Assembly: GCA_013215465.1 (NCBI GenBank)
Contig: JABSOW010000002.1
Coordinates: 332,026-396,025 of the forward strand
DNA length: 64,000 nucleotides
Source: Colwellia sp.
Lineage (GTDB): Bacteria > Pseudomonadota > Gammaproteobacteria > Enterobacterales > Alteromonadaceae
Direction: 5' to 3'
The notes below the pieces were generated by a model that had not been told where the DNA came from, made no database searches, and saw only the letters and a program-made list of their open reading frames with translations. Shown here one piece after another: positions 44,232 to 53,911 of this stretch. How positions within the stretch are numbered: position 1 is the first letter of the stretch; each line of letters opens with the position of its first letter. Made by a program: the position numbers and the translations under genes.

Positions 44232-46373
44232 ATGTCTTTTGAAGCGGATGAAGAAATTCTTCAAGACTTTTTAGTAGAAGCAGGTGAAATACTCGAATTA
44301 CTTTCTGAGCAATTAGTTGAGCTTGAGAATGATGTTGATAATGCTGATTTACTCAATGCAATATTTCGTGGATTTCACACAGTAAAAGGCGGTGCTGGTT
44401 TTCTTGCTTTACATGAGCTTGTTGACGTTTGCCATGGCGCTGAAAATATATTTGATTTACTTCGGAACGGTCAGCGCACTGTTAACTCTGAACTGATGGA
44501 CACTATCCTCGCAGCGCTTGATACGGTTAACGATATGTTCGCCTTGGTGCAAAATGGTGAACCATTAGTTACGGCGGATGCCAATTTATTGGCAGAACTA
44601 CGGCGTTTAAGCGTCCCTGAAGGGCAAGAAGTTGCCGCACCTGTACAAGTCGCAACTCCTGATGCAGAAGCTTCTGCACCGGCTGAATTTAGCTCATCTG
44701 ATGAAATGAGTGAAGATGAATTTGAGCGGCTGCTTGATGAATTACACGGCGGTGGTGGACCTTCCGCGGTACCTGTTACAGATGTTAGTCCCGCAAATCA
44801 TAATAGTGATGTTAGTCCCGCAAATCATAATAGTGATGATATTTCTGATGATGAATTTGAATCTTTATTAGATGAGCTACATGGCCAAGGTGCTTTTTCG
44901 GCAGAAGTAAGTAATTCAAATACTGCTTCGAGTGCTTCTTCAGACGAAATTAACGATGATGAATTTGAAAGCTTACTTGATGAGTTACATGGTAAAGGTA
45001 ATGCGCCTAAAGCAGGAGTGACGGCCTCACTACCGGTAGAAAAAACGTCTTCACCAACACCGAACAAAAAAATAACAGAGGCGGAAAAACCTGCCTCTAA
45101 AGCTGTGTCGAAACTGGCAGCTAAGCCAACATCCAAAGTGGCACCAGTGAGCAAAAAGCCTTCTCAATCACCAGTTTCTCAAGGTGAAACAACGGTACGA
45201 GTTGATACTAAACGACTTGATATAATCATGAATATGGTTGGTGAATTAGTACTAGTCAGAAATCGTTTAACTAGCTTAGGGCTACTTTCTGATGATGAAA
45301 ATTTAAATAAAGCTGTCTCTAATTTAGATGCTGTGACCACTGATTTACAAGGTGCGGTAATGAAAACCCGCATGCAGCCGATCAAAAAAGTATTTGGTCG
45401 TTTTCCTCGAGTAGTGCGAGATTTAGCACGCAGCTTAGATAAAGACATTCAGCTTATTTTAGAGGGTGAAGAAACCGATTTAGATAAAAACCTTGTTGAA
45501 GCGTTAGCAGATCCTTTAGTGCATCTAGTACGGAATTCCGTCGATCACGGAATTGAAAAGCCTGATGTTCGTGAAGCTCTGGGGAAACCTCGCCAAGGTA
45601 GTATCGTTTTATCTGCTTCTCAAGAAGGTGATCATATTCTGTTAACCATTAAAGATGATGGTGCGGGTATGGATGCCGAAAAATTAAAAAGTATTGCGGT
45701 TGACCGTGGTGTACTTGATGTTGAAGCGGCAGCTAGAATGTCAGATAAAGAAGCCTTTAGTTTGATTTTTGCTCCAGGTTTCTCTACTAAAACCGAAATC
45801 TCTGAAGTTTCAGGTCGTGGTGTTGGTATGGATGTGGTGAAAACTAAAATCACCCAACTAAACGGTACCGTTAATATCGACTCGGAAATGGGCGTTGGTA
45901 CTGTTTTAGAAATTAAAGTGCCATTAACCTTAGCTATACTGCCAACCTTAATGGTTGTTGTTGGCAAACAAACTTTTGCTTTAGCTCTTGCTGCAGTGAA
46001 TGAAATTTTCCATTTAGATTTAAGGAATACTAATCGTGTTGATGGTCAATTAACTATTATCGTTCGTGAAAAAGCCATTCCTTTATTTTATTTAGATCAA
46101 TGGTTAGTAAGAAATTATGTAGATAAACCGCGTGATAAAGGTCATGTGGTTATTGTGCAAGTGGGAAATCAGCAAATAGCATTTGTTGTAGATAGGTTAA
46201 TAGGGCAAGAAGAGGTAGTTATTAAACCACTTGATAGACTCTTACACGGAACACCTGGCATGGCGGGGGCTACTATAACAAGTGATGGTGGTATTGCTTT
46301 AATTATAGATATACCTAATATGTTGAGGTTTTATGCTAAAAAATCACCGTTAAATAACAAACTACGTTTATAG
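44232..46373 (+). CDS. cheA: Chemotaxis histidine kinase CheA
   Basis: 713 residues. P1 domain with phospho-acceptor His49 in 'FRGFHTVKGGAGFL'. The linker (~130-310) holds three copies of an acidic motif DDEFE-x-LLDELHG in place of an obvious P2. P3 begins near 'TTVRVDTKRLDIIMNMVGEL', P4 ATPase has 'LVRNSVDHGIEKP' and 'IKDDGAGMD', and P5, the CheW-like domain, ends the protein. It phosphorylates CheY and CheB. A perfect 27-base tandem duplication lies at 44781-44834 within the linker. Confidence 0.97.
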   Translation: MSFEADEEILQDFLVEAGEILELLSEQLVELENDVDNADLLNAIFRGFHTVKGGAGFLALHELVDVCHGAENIFDLLRNGQRTVNSELMDTILAALDTVNDMFALVQNGEPLVTADANLLAELRRLSVPEGQEVAAPVQVATPDAEASAPAEFSSSDEMSEDEFERLLDELHGGGGPSAVPVTDVSPANHNSDVSPANHNSDDISDDEFESLLDELHGQGAFSAEVSNSNTASSASSDEINDDEFESLLDELHGKGNAPKAGVTASLPVEKTSSPTPNKKITEAEKPASKAVSKLAAKPTSKVAPVSKKPSQSPVSQGETTVRVDTKRLDIIMNMVGELVLVRNRLTSLGLLSDDENLNKAVSNLDAVTTDLQGAVMKTRMQPIKKVFGRFPRVVRDLARSLDKDIQLILEGEETDLDKNLVEALADPLVHLVRNSVDHGIEKPDVREALGKPRQGSIVLSASQEGDHILLTIKDDGAGMDAEKLKSIAVDRGVLDVEAAARMSDKEAFSLIFAPGFSTKTEISEVSGRGVGMDVVKTKITQLNGTVNIDSEMGVGTVLEIKVPLTLAILPTLMVVVGKQTFALALAAVNEIFHLDLRNTNRVDGQLTIIVREKAIPLFYLDQWLVRNYVDKPRDKGHVVIVQVGNQQIAFVVDRLIGQEEVVIKPLDRLLHGTPGMAGATITSDGGIALIIDIPNMLRFYAKKSPLNNKLRL
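44781..44834 (+). repeat. 27-base perfect tandem duplication inside cheA
   Basis: Positions 44781-44807 and 44808-44834 are identical and encode DVSPANHNS twice. The unit is a multiple of three, so the frame is kept. Perfect identity at DNA level suggests a recent duplication. Confidence 0.97.
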
Positions 46374-46440
46374 TTTATTGGTGATATATACTTGGATCTT
46401 TAAATAGAGTGAGTATAATTATTTTAAGTTGAGGAAGTAG

Positions 46441-47589
46441 ATGACCTACAAGGTACTCGTTGTTGATGATTCAAGTTTTTTTAGACGACGAGTCACAGAT
46501 ATACTAAATAAAGATCCACAGTTAGAAGTTGTTGATGTTGCCGTAAATGGTCAAGAAGCGGTAGATAAAGCTATCTTGCTTAAACCCGATGTTATAACCA
46601 TGGATATTGAAATGCCAGTTTTAAACGGTATTGCTGCGGTAAAACAAATAATGGCACAATCTCCAACTGCTATTTTAATGTTCTCTTCTTTAACGCATCA
46701 AGGTGCTAAATCAACGTTAGAAGCTTTAGAGGCTGGTGCTTTAGATTTTCTTCCAAAAAAATTCAGTGATATTGCTCAAAACAGTGATGAAGCGGGAAGC
46801 TTGTTGCGACAGCGAGTTGCACAATTGGCTAAAAAAGGCGGTTTAACTAGGCGTAGTTTATCAGCAAACCGTCTTTCTAGAGTTAATATAACTCCGAGCA
46901 AGCAAGCTCCTTTTAGTACGAGAAAATCATTAGCTTTTACCGAGCAGAAAATCGCCGAAGCTAATAGTGTAAAACCTATCACGTCGGCATTTAACAAAGC
47001 ATCAGGCAAAGTGTATAAATTATTAGCGGTAGGTACTTCTACAGGAGGACCGGTAGCATTACAAAAAATACTAACTCAATTACCACAAGATTTTCCATTG
47101 CCTATTATTATGATCCAGCATATGCCGGCAACATTTACCCATGCTTTTGCTTGTCGATTGAACTCTTTGTGTAAAATACAAGTTAAAGAAGCCAGTGATG
47201 GTGATGTTCTCAAAGCTGGTTGTGCCTATTTAGCCCCCGGAGGGCGCCAAATGCTCATAACTGGTACAGAAAATGCTGCTAAAATAAAAATAATTGATGA
47301 TAATTCAGCAAAAATAACCTTTAAACCTAGCGTTGATGTGAGCTTTGGCTCGGCGGCAAAAATATTTGGCGGTAATGTCTTAGGCGTTATTTTAACGGGG
47401 ATGGGCGCTGATGGACGAGAGGGATCTCGAATGTTAAAAGCTAGAGGTGCGACAATTTGGGCGCAAGATGAGCAAACATGTGTGGTATATGGTATGCCAC
47501 AAGCCGTTGCGGTAGCGGGGATTTCGCAACTATCTTTACCGTTAGAAACAATATCAAAGGCTATACTTAAGGAAATAAAACATGGATAG
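46441..47589 (+). CDS. cheB: Chemotaxis methylesterase CheB
   Basis: 382 residues. Receiver domain with 'LVVDDSS' and phospho-acceptor Asp55 in 'VITMDIEMP'; a Lys/Arg-rich linker (~135-190); then the CheB methylesterase with catalytic Ser in '[11 protein letters not shown]', His in '[10 protein letters not shown]' and Asp in '[11 protein letters not shown]'. It demethylates chemoreceptors for adaptation; the partner cheR is not in the window. Overlaps motC by eight bases. Confidence 0.96.
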   Translation: MTYKVLVVDDSSFFRRRVTDILNKDPQLEVVDVAVNGQEAVDKAILLKPDVITMDIEMPVLNGIAAVKQIMAQSPTAILMFSSLTHQGAKSTLEALEAGALDFLPKKFSDIAQNSDEAGSLLRQRVAQLAKKGGLTRRSLSANRLSRVNITPSKQAPFSTRKSLAFTEQKIAEANSVKPITSAFNKASGKVYKLLAVGTSTGGPVALQKILTQLPQDFPLPIIMIQHMPATFTHAFACRLNSLCKIQVKEASDGDVLKAGCAYLAPGGRQMLITGTENAAKIKIIDDNSAKITFKPSVDVSFGSAAKIFGGNVLGVILTGMGADGREGSRMLKARGATIWAQDEQTCVVYGMPQAVAVAGISQLSLPLETISKAILKEIKHG

Positions 47590-48328
47590 ACTCAGTATTG
47601 TTGGCCTTGTGGTGGCAATATTAGCTATATATGTAGGGTTCACTTTAGACGGTGGTTCTATCTCTACGCTGTTTGAATTGCCAGCCTTTATTATTGTGGT
47701 TGGTGGCACATTAGGTGCCGTTATGTTGCAGTCATCAAGTAGTCAATTTCTTCATGCTTTTTCATTATTAAAGTGGGTGTTTTTACCTCCTCGCTATGAT
47801 ATTGAGCAAGGTATAGAAAACATTGTATTTTGGGCTGAAAAATCACGAGAATCAGGCTATTTGGCGTTAGAAGATCTCGCTCTGGATGAAGAAGATAGTT
47901 ACACCCAAAAAGGTTTGAACTTATTGGTGGATGGTGTGGAGCTGGATCACTTAAGAGCCTCTTTAGAATTAGATTTAGATATTTATCGAGAACACAATCT
48001 ACGATCGGCTAATATATTTGAATCTATGGGGGGCTACAGCCCAACCATCGGTATATTAGGTGCGGTATTAGGGCTTATTCATGCCATGAGTAACTTAACT
48101 GAGCCCTCTTTACTTGGACAAGGAATTGCTACTGCTTTCATTGCGACAATTTATGGGGTTGGTTTTGCTAATTTAATTTATTTACCTATTGCTAACAAAA
48201 TAAGAGCCATCATTCACCAGCAAACTATGTATCGTGAAATGATTTCTGAAGGTTTAATCTCTATCGCTCATGGCGAAAATCCACATGCTATCGCCAATAA
48301 ATTATCAGCATTTAGGTTAGAGCAGTGA
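47582..48328 (+). CDS. motC: Flagellar stator protein MotC (MotA/PomA family)
   Basis: 248 residues with four membrane helices: '[17 protein letters not shown]', '[20 protein letters not shown]', then '[18 protein letters not shown]' and '[20 protein letters not shown]' after the cytoplasmic loop. The loop carries '[15 protein letters not shown]', a MotA family block. Position after cheB and before motD and a ParA gene matches the Pseudomonas motCD locus, a second stator set beside MotAB/PomAB elsewhere. The coupling ion cannot be told from sequence. Confidence 0.94.
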   Translation: MDRLSIVGLVVAILAIYVGFTLDGGSISTLFELPAFIIVVGGTLGAVMLQSSSSQFLHAFSLLKWVFLPPRYDIEQGIENIVFWAEKSRESGYLALEDLALDEEDSYTQKGLNLLVDGVELDHLRASLELDLDIYREHNLRSANIFESMGGYSPTIGILGAVLGLIHAMSNLTEPSLLGQGIATAFIATIYGVGFANLIYLPIANKIRAIIHQQTMYREMISEGLISIAHGENPHAIANKLSAFRLEQ

Positions 48329-49344
48329 ATCGTTTACGCCAAAGAAGACATAATGTAGAACATGAAAATGTTCATCGTTGGCTTGTTTCTTATGCCGATT
48401 ATATGACTTTACTTTTTGCTTTATTTGTTGTGCTTTATGCGATGGCTATGGTTAATGAAAAGCCTTTTGAAACTATTACAGAGTCAGTAGGCCGTGTCTT
48501 TCAGACAAATCATGAGCAGCCTAAAAATCGCGGCCATGGTGATGATATTTTAAATGTAAATACCAGTAAAACTAATAAAAGATTATATGGTAATGGCATA
48601 CTTGATGTTGCCGGACCACAATTGTTAGAAGGTGAACAAAGCTTATCAAATATATCTAATTCTCAGGTAGGTACTAACTTAACCTCATTAGAAGAAGAGT
48701 TACATGCAGCACTATATGAATTAGTAGAGTCGGGTTATGCGCAATTACAAGTTGATGGCGACTGGTTAGAAATAGAATTAAATAGTGGTTTGTTGTTTCC
48801 AAGCGGTTCATCTTCTACCACTAATTCAGCAACTAATATTTTAGCTGTTATTTATGATGTGCTCGATGAAGTATCTAACTTTGTTCGAGTTAGAGGTTAT
48901 ACCGATAACCAAGTAATAAATACTGAAATTTTTTCATCGAATTGGGAGTTATCTGTTTACCGAGCTACTGCTATTTTACAGGTATTAGAAAATTTGGGGA
49001 TGAACCCTGCTCGAATGGCTATTGAGGGTTATGGACAATATTACCCTAGTGCTGATAATGCAACAGCTCAAGGGCGAGCAAAGAATCGAAAAGTAGTGGT
49101 AGCAATCTCAAAATACGGTTTAGAAAAGTCTAATTTGTTAAATACCCCAACAATCAGTGTGAAAGATGTTGAAGCAATAACAAAAGCAATTGAACCAGGA
49201 GAGCAAAGTGATGAAATTAAAATAATTCGCTTAGCTAATGGCGGTATTCGTATCACGACGAGAAGCGAAAGTAGCAATATTTTACAAACACGAAGTGATA
49301 GTTCTACCAGTAGTCAAGAAAACAAAGATAATAATTCACCTTAA
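48325..49344 (+). CDS. motD: Flagellar stator protein MotD (MotB family)
   Basis: 339 residues. A short cytoplasmic N-terminus, one membrane helix with the ion-binding Asp in 'WLVSYADYMTLLFALFVVLY' (residue ~26), a periplasmic linker, and the OmpA-like peptidoglycan-binding domain ('VRVRGYTDN', 'WELSVYRATAILQVLENLGM', 'GRAKNRKVVVAI'). The tail is Ser/Asn-rich. Starts at GTG 48325 overlapping the motC stop (GTGA). Confidence 0.94.
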   Translation: MNRLRQRRHNVEHENVHRWLVSYADYMTLLFALFVVLYAMAMVNEKPFETITESVGRVFQTNHEQPKNRGHGDDILNVNTSKTNKRLYGNGILDVAGPQLLEGEQSLSNISNSQVGTNLTSLEEELHAALYELVESGYAQLQVDGDWLEIELNSGLLFPSGSSSTTNSATNILAVIYDVLDEVSNFVRVRGYTDNQVINTEIFSSNWELSVYRATAILQVLENLGMNPARMAIEGYGQYYPSADNATAQGRAKNRKVVVAISKYGLEKSNLLNTPTISVKDVEAITKAIEPGEQSDEIKIIRLANGGIRITTRSESSNILQTRSDSSTSSQENKDNNSP

Positions 49345-49364
49345 ATAACTATTAGGAATAACTG

Positions 49365-50129
49365 TTGGAAGTTTGGACGGTAGCAAATCAAAAAGGTGGT
49401 GTTGGCAAAACCACAACAACTATTGCATTAGCTGGGTTGTTAGCCGAGTGTGGTAAAAGAGTGTTGTTAGTTGATACTGATCCCCATGCATCATTGAGTT
49501 ATTATTTTGGTATAGAATCGGAAGATTTAGAGCTAAGTGTGTATGATTTGTTTATACAAGTCTCTTCAACTGAACAAATTTTGCAAAGTTTATGTCCGAC
49601 ACAATATAGTCATATAGATATATTGCCGGCAACGATGGGGTTAGCGACTTTAGACCGGTCATTAGGTGCTAAAGGCGGTATGGGTTTAGTGTTAAAAAAA
49701 GCCATGGGAAAAATTTCACAAAATTACGATTATGTTTTGATGGATTGCCCACCCGTATTAGGTGTGCTTATGGTGAATGCCTTAGCCGCAGCAGATAGAA
49801 TTGTGGTGCCAGTACAAACTGAGTTCTTAGCATTAAAGGGCTTAGATCGAATGATCAAAACCATGGATTTAATGCAAGGTGAACAAAACAAACCTTTTAA
49901 ATACACTATAGTGCCCACTATGTTTGATAAACGAACTAAAGCCTCTATTATAGCTTATCAGCAATTGCAAGAAACCTATAAAGAAAAAGTATGGCCTGGG
50001 GTTATTCCTATTGATACTAACTTCAGGAATGCTAGTGTGGCACAAAAAGTACCTTCACATTTTTCTGCTAATTCTCGTGGGGTTCTTGCTTATCAATGTC
50101 TATTAGATTATTTAATGAAATCAGCTTAA
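49365..50129 (+). CDS. parC: ParA-family ATPase ParC (polar chemotaxis array positioning)
   Basis: 254 residues. N-terminal 'VANQKGGVGKTTTTIALAGL' with the deviant Walker A Lys, 'LLVDTDPHASLSYYFG' and 'VLMDCPPVLGVLMVNALAAA'. In Vibrio the ParC gene in this spot, between motD/cheB and the cheW pair, recruits chemosensory arrays to the old pole; it is not a chromosome-partition ParA. Start is TTG 49365 with AGGAA upstream. ParP follows after 13 bases. Confidence 0.9.
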   Translation: MEVWTVANQKGGVGKTTTTIALAGLLAECGKRVLLVDTDPHASLSYYFGIESEDLELSVYDLFIQVSSTEQILQSLCPTQYSHIDILPATMGLATLDRSLGAKGGMGLVLKKAMGKISQNYDYVLMDCPPVLGVLMVNALAAADRIVVPVQTEFLALKGLDRMIKTMDLMQGEQNKPFKYTIVPTMFDKRTKASIIAYQQLQETYKEKVWPGVIPIDTNFRNASVAQKVPSHFSANSRGVLAYQCLLDYLMKSA

Positions 50130-50142
50130 GAAGTAAAAATAA

Positions 50143-50895
50143 ATGGCAAAACCATTAGCAGCAAGTAAAAAAATAATGAAAAATTATCTGTCTGAATTGT
50201 TGACGGATGAGTCTCCCGTGCAAAAAAATGCAAAAATTAGTGTCGCAGAGGCAAGTGTTGAAAATAAACGTCTAGAAACTTTATTGAAAAATGTTGATGC
50301 AAACCTTGATGTTAAAGAAACTGAGTTTACTACGCACAAAAGTGTTAACGAAAAATTAGGTAATAAAGATCTTGCTGAAACAGCTTTGGTTACTCAAAAA
50401 AGTCATGGTAATTTTAGCATTAAACCTAAAAAATCATATCGCCAAGGTGATTTTCAAGCACTATACTTTGATGTTGGGGGGTTAACTTTAGCTGTACCTT
50501 TGATTGAATTAGGTGGAATTCATAAAGTTAATAAAACAACTCCGTTAATGGGGAAGCCTGAATGGTTTAAAGGCGTAATGTTGAATAGAGATGAAAAAAT
50601 TAATGTGGTTGACACTGCTTTATGGGTAATGCCAGAAAAATGTGATGAAAAGTTAAAAAATTCGTTAAACTATCAGTATATTATCCTACTGAGTAATAGT
50701 AATTGGGGTTTATTGGCTGAAAATTTAGTTGATACGGTCATTCTAAAGCAGGAAGAAGTTAAGTGGATAGACTCTCCTAACAAAAGACCTTGGCTAGCTG
50801 GCTTGGTAAAAGATAAAATGTGTGCCTTACTTGATGTAGACTCATTAATTCAATTACTCAATGATGGTAGCGGAATTAATACAGTTGATTCATAA
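50143..50895 (+). CDS. parP: ParP, CheW-like chemotaxis array protein
   Basis: 250 residues. The first ~95 are charged and unstructured; the rest is a CheW fold: 'QALYFDVGGLTLAVPLIELG', 'GKPEWFKGVMLNRDEKINVV' and 'GLVKDKMCALLDVDSLIQLL'. ParP couples ParC to CheA and stabilises polar arrays in Vibrio. Two CheW-domain genes in a row after parC is the expected order. Confidence 0.9.
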   Translation: MAKPLAASKKIMKNYLSELLTDESPVQKNAKISVAEASVENKRLETLLKNVDANLDVKETEFTTHKSVNEKLGNKDLAETALVTQKSHGNFSIKPKKSYRQGDFQALYFDVGGLTLAVPLIELGGIHKVNKTTPLMGKPEWFKGVMLNRDEKINVVDTALWVMPEKCDEKLKNSLNYQYIILLSNSNWGLLAENLVDTVILKQEEVKWIDSPNKRPWLAGLVKDKMCALLDVDSLIQLLNDGSGINTVDS

Positions 50896-50938
50896 TGTTA
50901 TAGTATATACAAAATAAATAATTTGAGAGGCAAGCGGT

Positions 50939-51433
50939 ATGTCTAATATAAGACGCAGTTCTAATGAAAAAGTTGGCGAAAATGATGAAGTACTTCAATG
51001 GGTAACATTTAAGCTGGAAAATGAAATTTATGGCATCAATGTTATGCAAGTACAAGAGGTTTTACGCTATAGTGAAATAGCGCCAGTACCAGGAGCACCT
51101 CTTTACGTGCTTGGTATTATTAACTTGCGAGGAAATGTTGTTACTGTTATAGATACTCGCTCTCGCTTTGGTTTAGAGTCTTGTGATGTCACTGATAATA
51201 CCCGCGTGGTCGTTATCGAATCAGAAAAGCAAGTGATTGGCATATTGGTTGATAGTGTTGCAGAGGTTGTCTATCTAAAAGCATCAGAGATAGATGACGC
51301 ACCTAACGTTGGTAATGAAGAAAGCGCGCAATTTATTCAAGGTGTCTGCAACCGCGATGGAGAGTTACTTATTTTGGTTGATTTAGACAAATTACTCTCA
51401 GATGATGAGTGGGATGAATTAAAACAATTTTAA
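50939..51433 (+). CDS. cheW: Chemotaxis coupling protein CheW
   Basis: 164 residues. Full CheW domain: 'WVTFKLENEIYGINVMQVQE', 'APLYVLGIINLRGNVVTVID', 'ESEKQVIGILVDSVAEVVYL' and 'GVCNRDGELLILVDLDKLLS'. Links chemoreceptors to CheA. ATG preceded by GAGAGG. Confidence 0.97.
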   Translation: MSNIRRSSNEKVGENDEVLQWVTFKLENEIYGINVMQVQEVLRYSEIAPVPGAPLYVLGIINLRGNVVTVIDTRSRFGLESCDVTDNTRVVVIESEKQVIGILVDSVAEVVYLKASEIDDAPNVGNEESAQFIQGVCNRDGELLILVDLDKLLSDDEWDELKQF

Positions 51434-51516
51434 AATAATTATCACCTTAAGTGTCTTTTTTGTGAACAATGACATGTCGCTTTAACTTTACTGTGATTTA
51501 TTGAATTACCAAGCCT

Positions 51517-51972
51517 ATGTATCTGTTAGCTATACCTATTGTTGCTATTGTGGCACTTATTGTAAGTGTTTTATGTCTTGTTGTTATTTTTATTTTATCA
51601 ACAAGACGTAAAGCTCAAGCTTCTCTACTTACATCTCAATATCAAGCGCAGGAATTAATTCTTAATAATATCCAACGAATAAGTGATCAATTACATTTAG
51701 ACGTTGATAAGTTACTTAAACAAGATGAACAAATAATCATAGAGAATAGGCAAGTTTCTAATCAACTCGAGCACCGTATTAAAGCGTTGCAAACACAAAT
51801 TAATAATCAGCAAGAAGTTATATCTCAATTACAAATAGCTCAAGGCGATGACAAGTTTTATACTCGCGCAATCAAATTGGCAAAAAAAGGTGCCGATATT
51901 GAGGAAATTGTTGCTGAATGTGAATTACCCTACGCAGAAGTTGAAATGCTAATCTCAGTTTATCAAAATTAA
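51517..51972 (+). CDS. DUF2802 membrane-anchored protein
   Basis: 151 residues. One N-terminal membrane helix (~3-28, 'IPIVAIVALIVSVLCLVVIF'), a central coiled coil of ~70 residues rich in Gln, and a C-terminal DUF2802 segment 'RAIKLAKKGADIEEIVAECE' ending 'YAEVEMLISVYQN', which looks like a degenerate helix-turn-helix. It closes the che operon in many polar-flagellated gammaproteobacteria, function unknown. 83 bases after cheW. Confidence 0.85.
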   Translation: MYLLAIPIVAIVALIVSVLCLVVIFILSTRRKAQASLLTSQYQAQELILNNIQRISDQLHLDVDKLLKQDEQIIIENRQVSNQLEHRIKALQTQINNQQEVISQLQIAQGDDKFYTRAIKLAKKGADIEEIVAECELPYAEVEMLISVYQN

Positions 51973-52083
51973 AGCCCTTCTTAGTTTTTCCATTGACGAC
52001 TTATCGAATTAAATTTATGTTAAGCTACCATGCTTTTCTGCATTTTACTTTTCAACTTTAGCCATAGCAAGGAATTAGGCGCT

Positions 52084-52857
52084 GTGAATTTACCTTTATT
52101 TCAATGTTTCCGTACACTTGTATTATTATCTGTTATTTTTATATCTGCTTGCTCTGTAACTCCAGCGAATGAAGACATTAATGATCCAAGAGATCCGCTA
52201 GAAACAATTAATAGACCTTTTTGGACTTTTACTTGGGATTATGCAGATAAGTATGTGGGCAAGCCTGCATCTGAATTATACACCACTTATACCCCCCCAT
52301 TTTTTCGTACGGGGTTATATAATATGGCGCTTAATCTTAATGAACCGTCAAGTGCAATTAATAACCTTTTACAGTTTAAGTTTACTGATGCGGCAAAAAG
52401 CACTGGTCGATTTATATTAAATTCAACAATAGGTCTATTAGGGTTTTATGATCCTGCCAGTGACTTTGACTGGTCCGGAGAGCAAGAGGAGTTTGGCGAA
52501 GTCTTGGGTAGTTATGGTGTTAGTGATGGGCCTTACCTTGTTATACCTGCACTAGGGCCTAGCTCAGTAAGAGAAGAAGTAGGGGACTATATTGATGGTT
52601 TATATTGGCCTTTAGTTGTTATTGATTTTTGGCCAAACTTGGTGCGTTTAGGAGTACTTGGTTTAGAGAAACGAGCGGCGGTACGAGATCAAGAGCAGTT
52701 GATAGTTGAATCTACCGATCCTTATGAATTTATCAAAAATGCCTATTTTCAAAATATGAACTATCGTTTACATGATGGTAACCCACCGATTGTTATTGAC
52801 GAAGACGAAGAAGCTGAAATTGATGCCTTATTAGAAGAATTTGATGATATTGATTAA
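52084..52857 (+). CDS. mlaA: Outer-membrane lipoprotein MlaA (VacJ)
   Basis: 257 residues from GTG 52084, giving an ordinary lipoprotein signal of ~22 residues with lipobox 'FISAC'; an ATG at 52030 would add 18 residues. MlaA blocks are clear: 'DPRDPLETINRPFWTFTWDY', 'RFILNSTIGLLGFYDPASDF', 'EFGEVLGSYGVSDGPYLVIP' and 'GPSSVREEVGDYIDGLYWP'. It extracts misplaced phospholipids from the outer leaflet for the Mla pathway; the other mla genes are not here. The acidic C-terminus ('EDEEAEIDALLEEFDDID') is common in the family. Confidence 0.94.
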   Translation: MNLPLFQCFRTLVLLSVIFISACSVTPANEDINDPRDPLETINRPFWTFTWDYADKYVGKPASELYTTYTPPFFRTGLYNMALNLNEPSSAINNLLQFKFTDAAKSTGRFILNSTIGLLGFYDPASDFDWSGEQEEFGEVLGSYGVSDGPYLVIPALGPSSVREEVGDYIDGLYWPLVVIDFWPNLVRLGVLGLEKRAAVRDQEQLIVESTDPYEFIKNAYFQNMNYRLHDGNPPIVIDEDEEAEIDALLEEFDDID

Positions 52858-52985
52858 TTCAGTTGAATATATTTAAGCAAAGTTGATAAACATCTACCGA
52901 AGTTAAGCACAATTTGCTAGAATTGCGAAAATTTTTTACTCATGTCAAAGTTAATTATTGGCATCACTATTTTGGAAAGATTTAG

Positions 52986-53450
52986 ATGAATATCATTGAA
53001 GGTTCATTTGAGGCAAAAGGCAAGAAATTTGCTATTGTTGTGTCACGTTTTAATCACTTTATTGTTGACAGCTTGTTAGATGGTGCTGTTGATGCGCTTA
53101 AACGCCACGGTAACGTTGCTGATGATGACATTACTATTGTTCGCGTTCCTGGTGCTTATGAGTTGCCATTAGCAGCAAAAAAAGTTGCCGCCAAAGGCGA
53201 ATATGACGCGATTATTGCTATTGGCGCTGTTATTCGAGGTGGTACTCCTCATTTCGATTTCGTTGCCGGTGAATGTAATAAAGGTTTAGCACAGGTTTGT
53301 TTGGAATCAGAAATTCCGGTTTCATTTGGTGTTATTACCACTGATTCGATAGAACAAGCTATTGAACGTGCAGGAACCAAAGCAGGTAACAAAGGCGCTG
53401 AAGCGGCTCTTGGTGCTTTAGAAATGGTCAACGTTTTAGCTCAATTGTAG
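52986..53450 (+). CDS. ribH: 6,7-dimethyl-8-ribityllumazine synthase RibH
   Basis: 154 residues, usual length. '[20 protein letters not shown]', '[17 protein letters not shown]', '[18 protein letters not shown]' (with the catalytic His) and '[20 protein letters not shown]' identify it. Penultimate step of riboflavin synthesis. It heads the conserved group ribH-nusB-thiL-pgpA; the other rib genes usually just upstream are missing from this locus. Confidence 0.97.
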   Translation: MNIIEGSFEAKGKKFAIVVSRFNHFIVDSLLDGAVDALKRHGNVADDDITIVRVPGAYELPLAAKKVAAKGEYDAIIAIGAVIRGGTPHFDFVAGECNKGLAQVCLESEIPVSFGVITTDSIEQAIERAGTKAGNKGAEAALGALEMVNVLAQL

Positions 53451-53460
53451 GATATTTATT

Positions 53461-53877
53461 ATGAAACCTTCACCTAGACGAAAAGCACGTGAACTTGCGT
53501 TTCAAGCAATTTTCTCATGGCAAATTAGTCAAAATTCAGTTAACGAAATTGAAGTTAACTTTATCACTGATAACAGTAAACGTCGATTTGATATAGAGTA
53601 CTTTCAACAGTTGCTTCGTGGTGTGACGAGTAATGTAAAAGAGTTAGATCTTGCTATTTCTCCGCATGTTGATCGTCCCATTGATGATATTGACCATGTT
53701 GAAAAAGCCATTTTGCGCGTAGCTGTTTTTGAATTGAGTGACTGTAAAGATGTGCCTTATCGAGTAGTTATCAATGAGGCCATTGAATTAGCAAAATCAT
53801 TCGCAGCTGATGATAGCCATAAATTCATTAATGGTGTGTTAGATAAAGCGGTCAAATTAATTCGTCCTCAAGAATAA
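53461..53877 (+). CDS. nusB: Transcription antitermination factor NusB
   Basis: 138 residues, all-helical. 'PSPRRKARELAFQAIFSWQI', 'HVEKAILRVAVFELSDCKDV' and 'VVINEAIELAKSFAADDSHK' then 'FINGVLDKAVKLIRP' are NusB family blocks. Binds boxA RNA with NusE in rRNA antitermination. Ten bases after ribH. Confidence 0.97.
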   Translation: MKPSPRRKARELAFQAIFSWQISQNSVNEIEVNFITDNSKRRFDIEYFQQLLRGVTSNVKELDLAISPHVDRPIDDIDHVEKAILRVAVFELSDCKDVPYRVVINEAIELAKSFAADDSHKFINGVLDKAVKLIRPQE

Positions 53878-53911
53878 TTGATTTTAATTAATAACAGCAT
53901 ATTTGTAGTAT

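Noticed and set aside
49365..50129. Plasmid or chromosome partition ParA
   Set aside because: No parB or parS-like repeats nearby; its place between motD and two CheW-domain genes fits the chemotaxis ParC.
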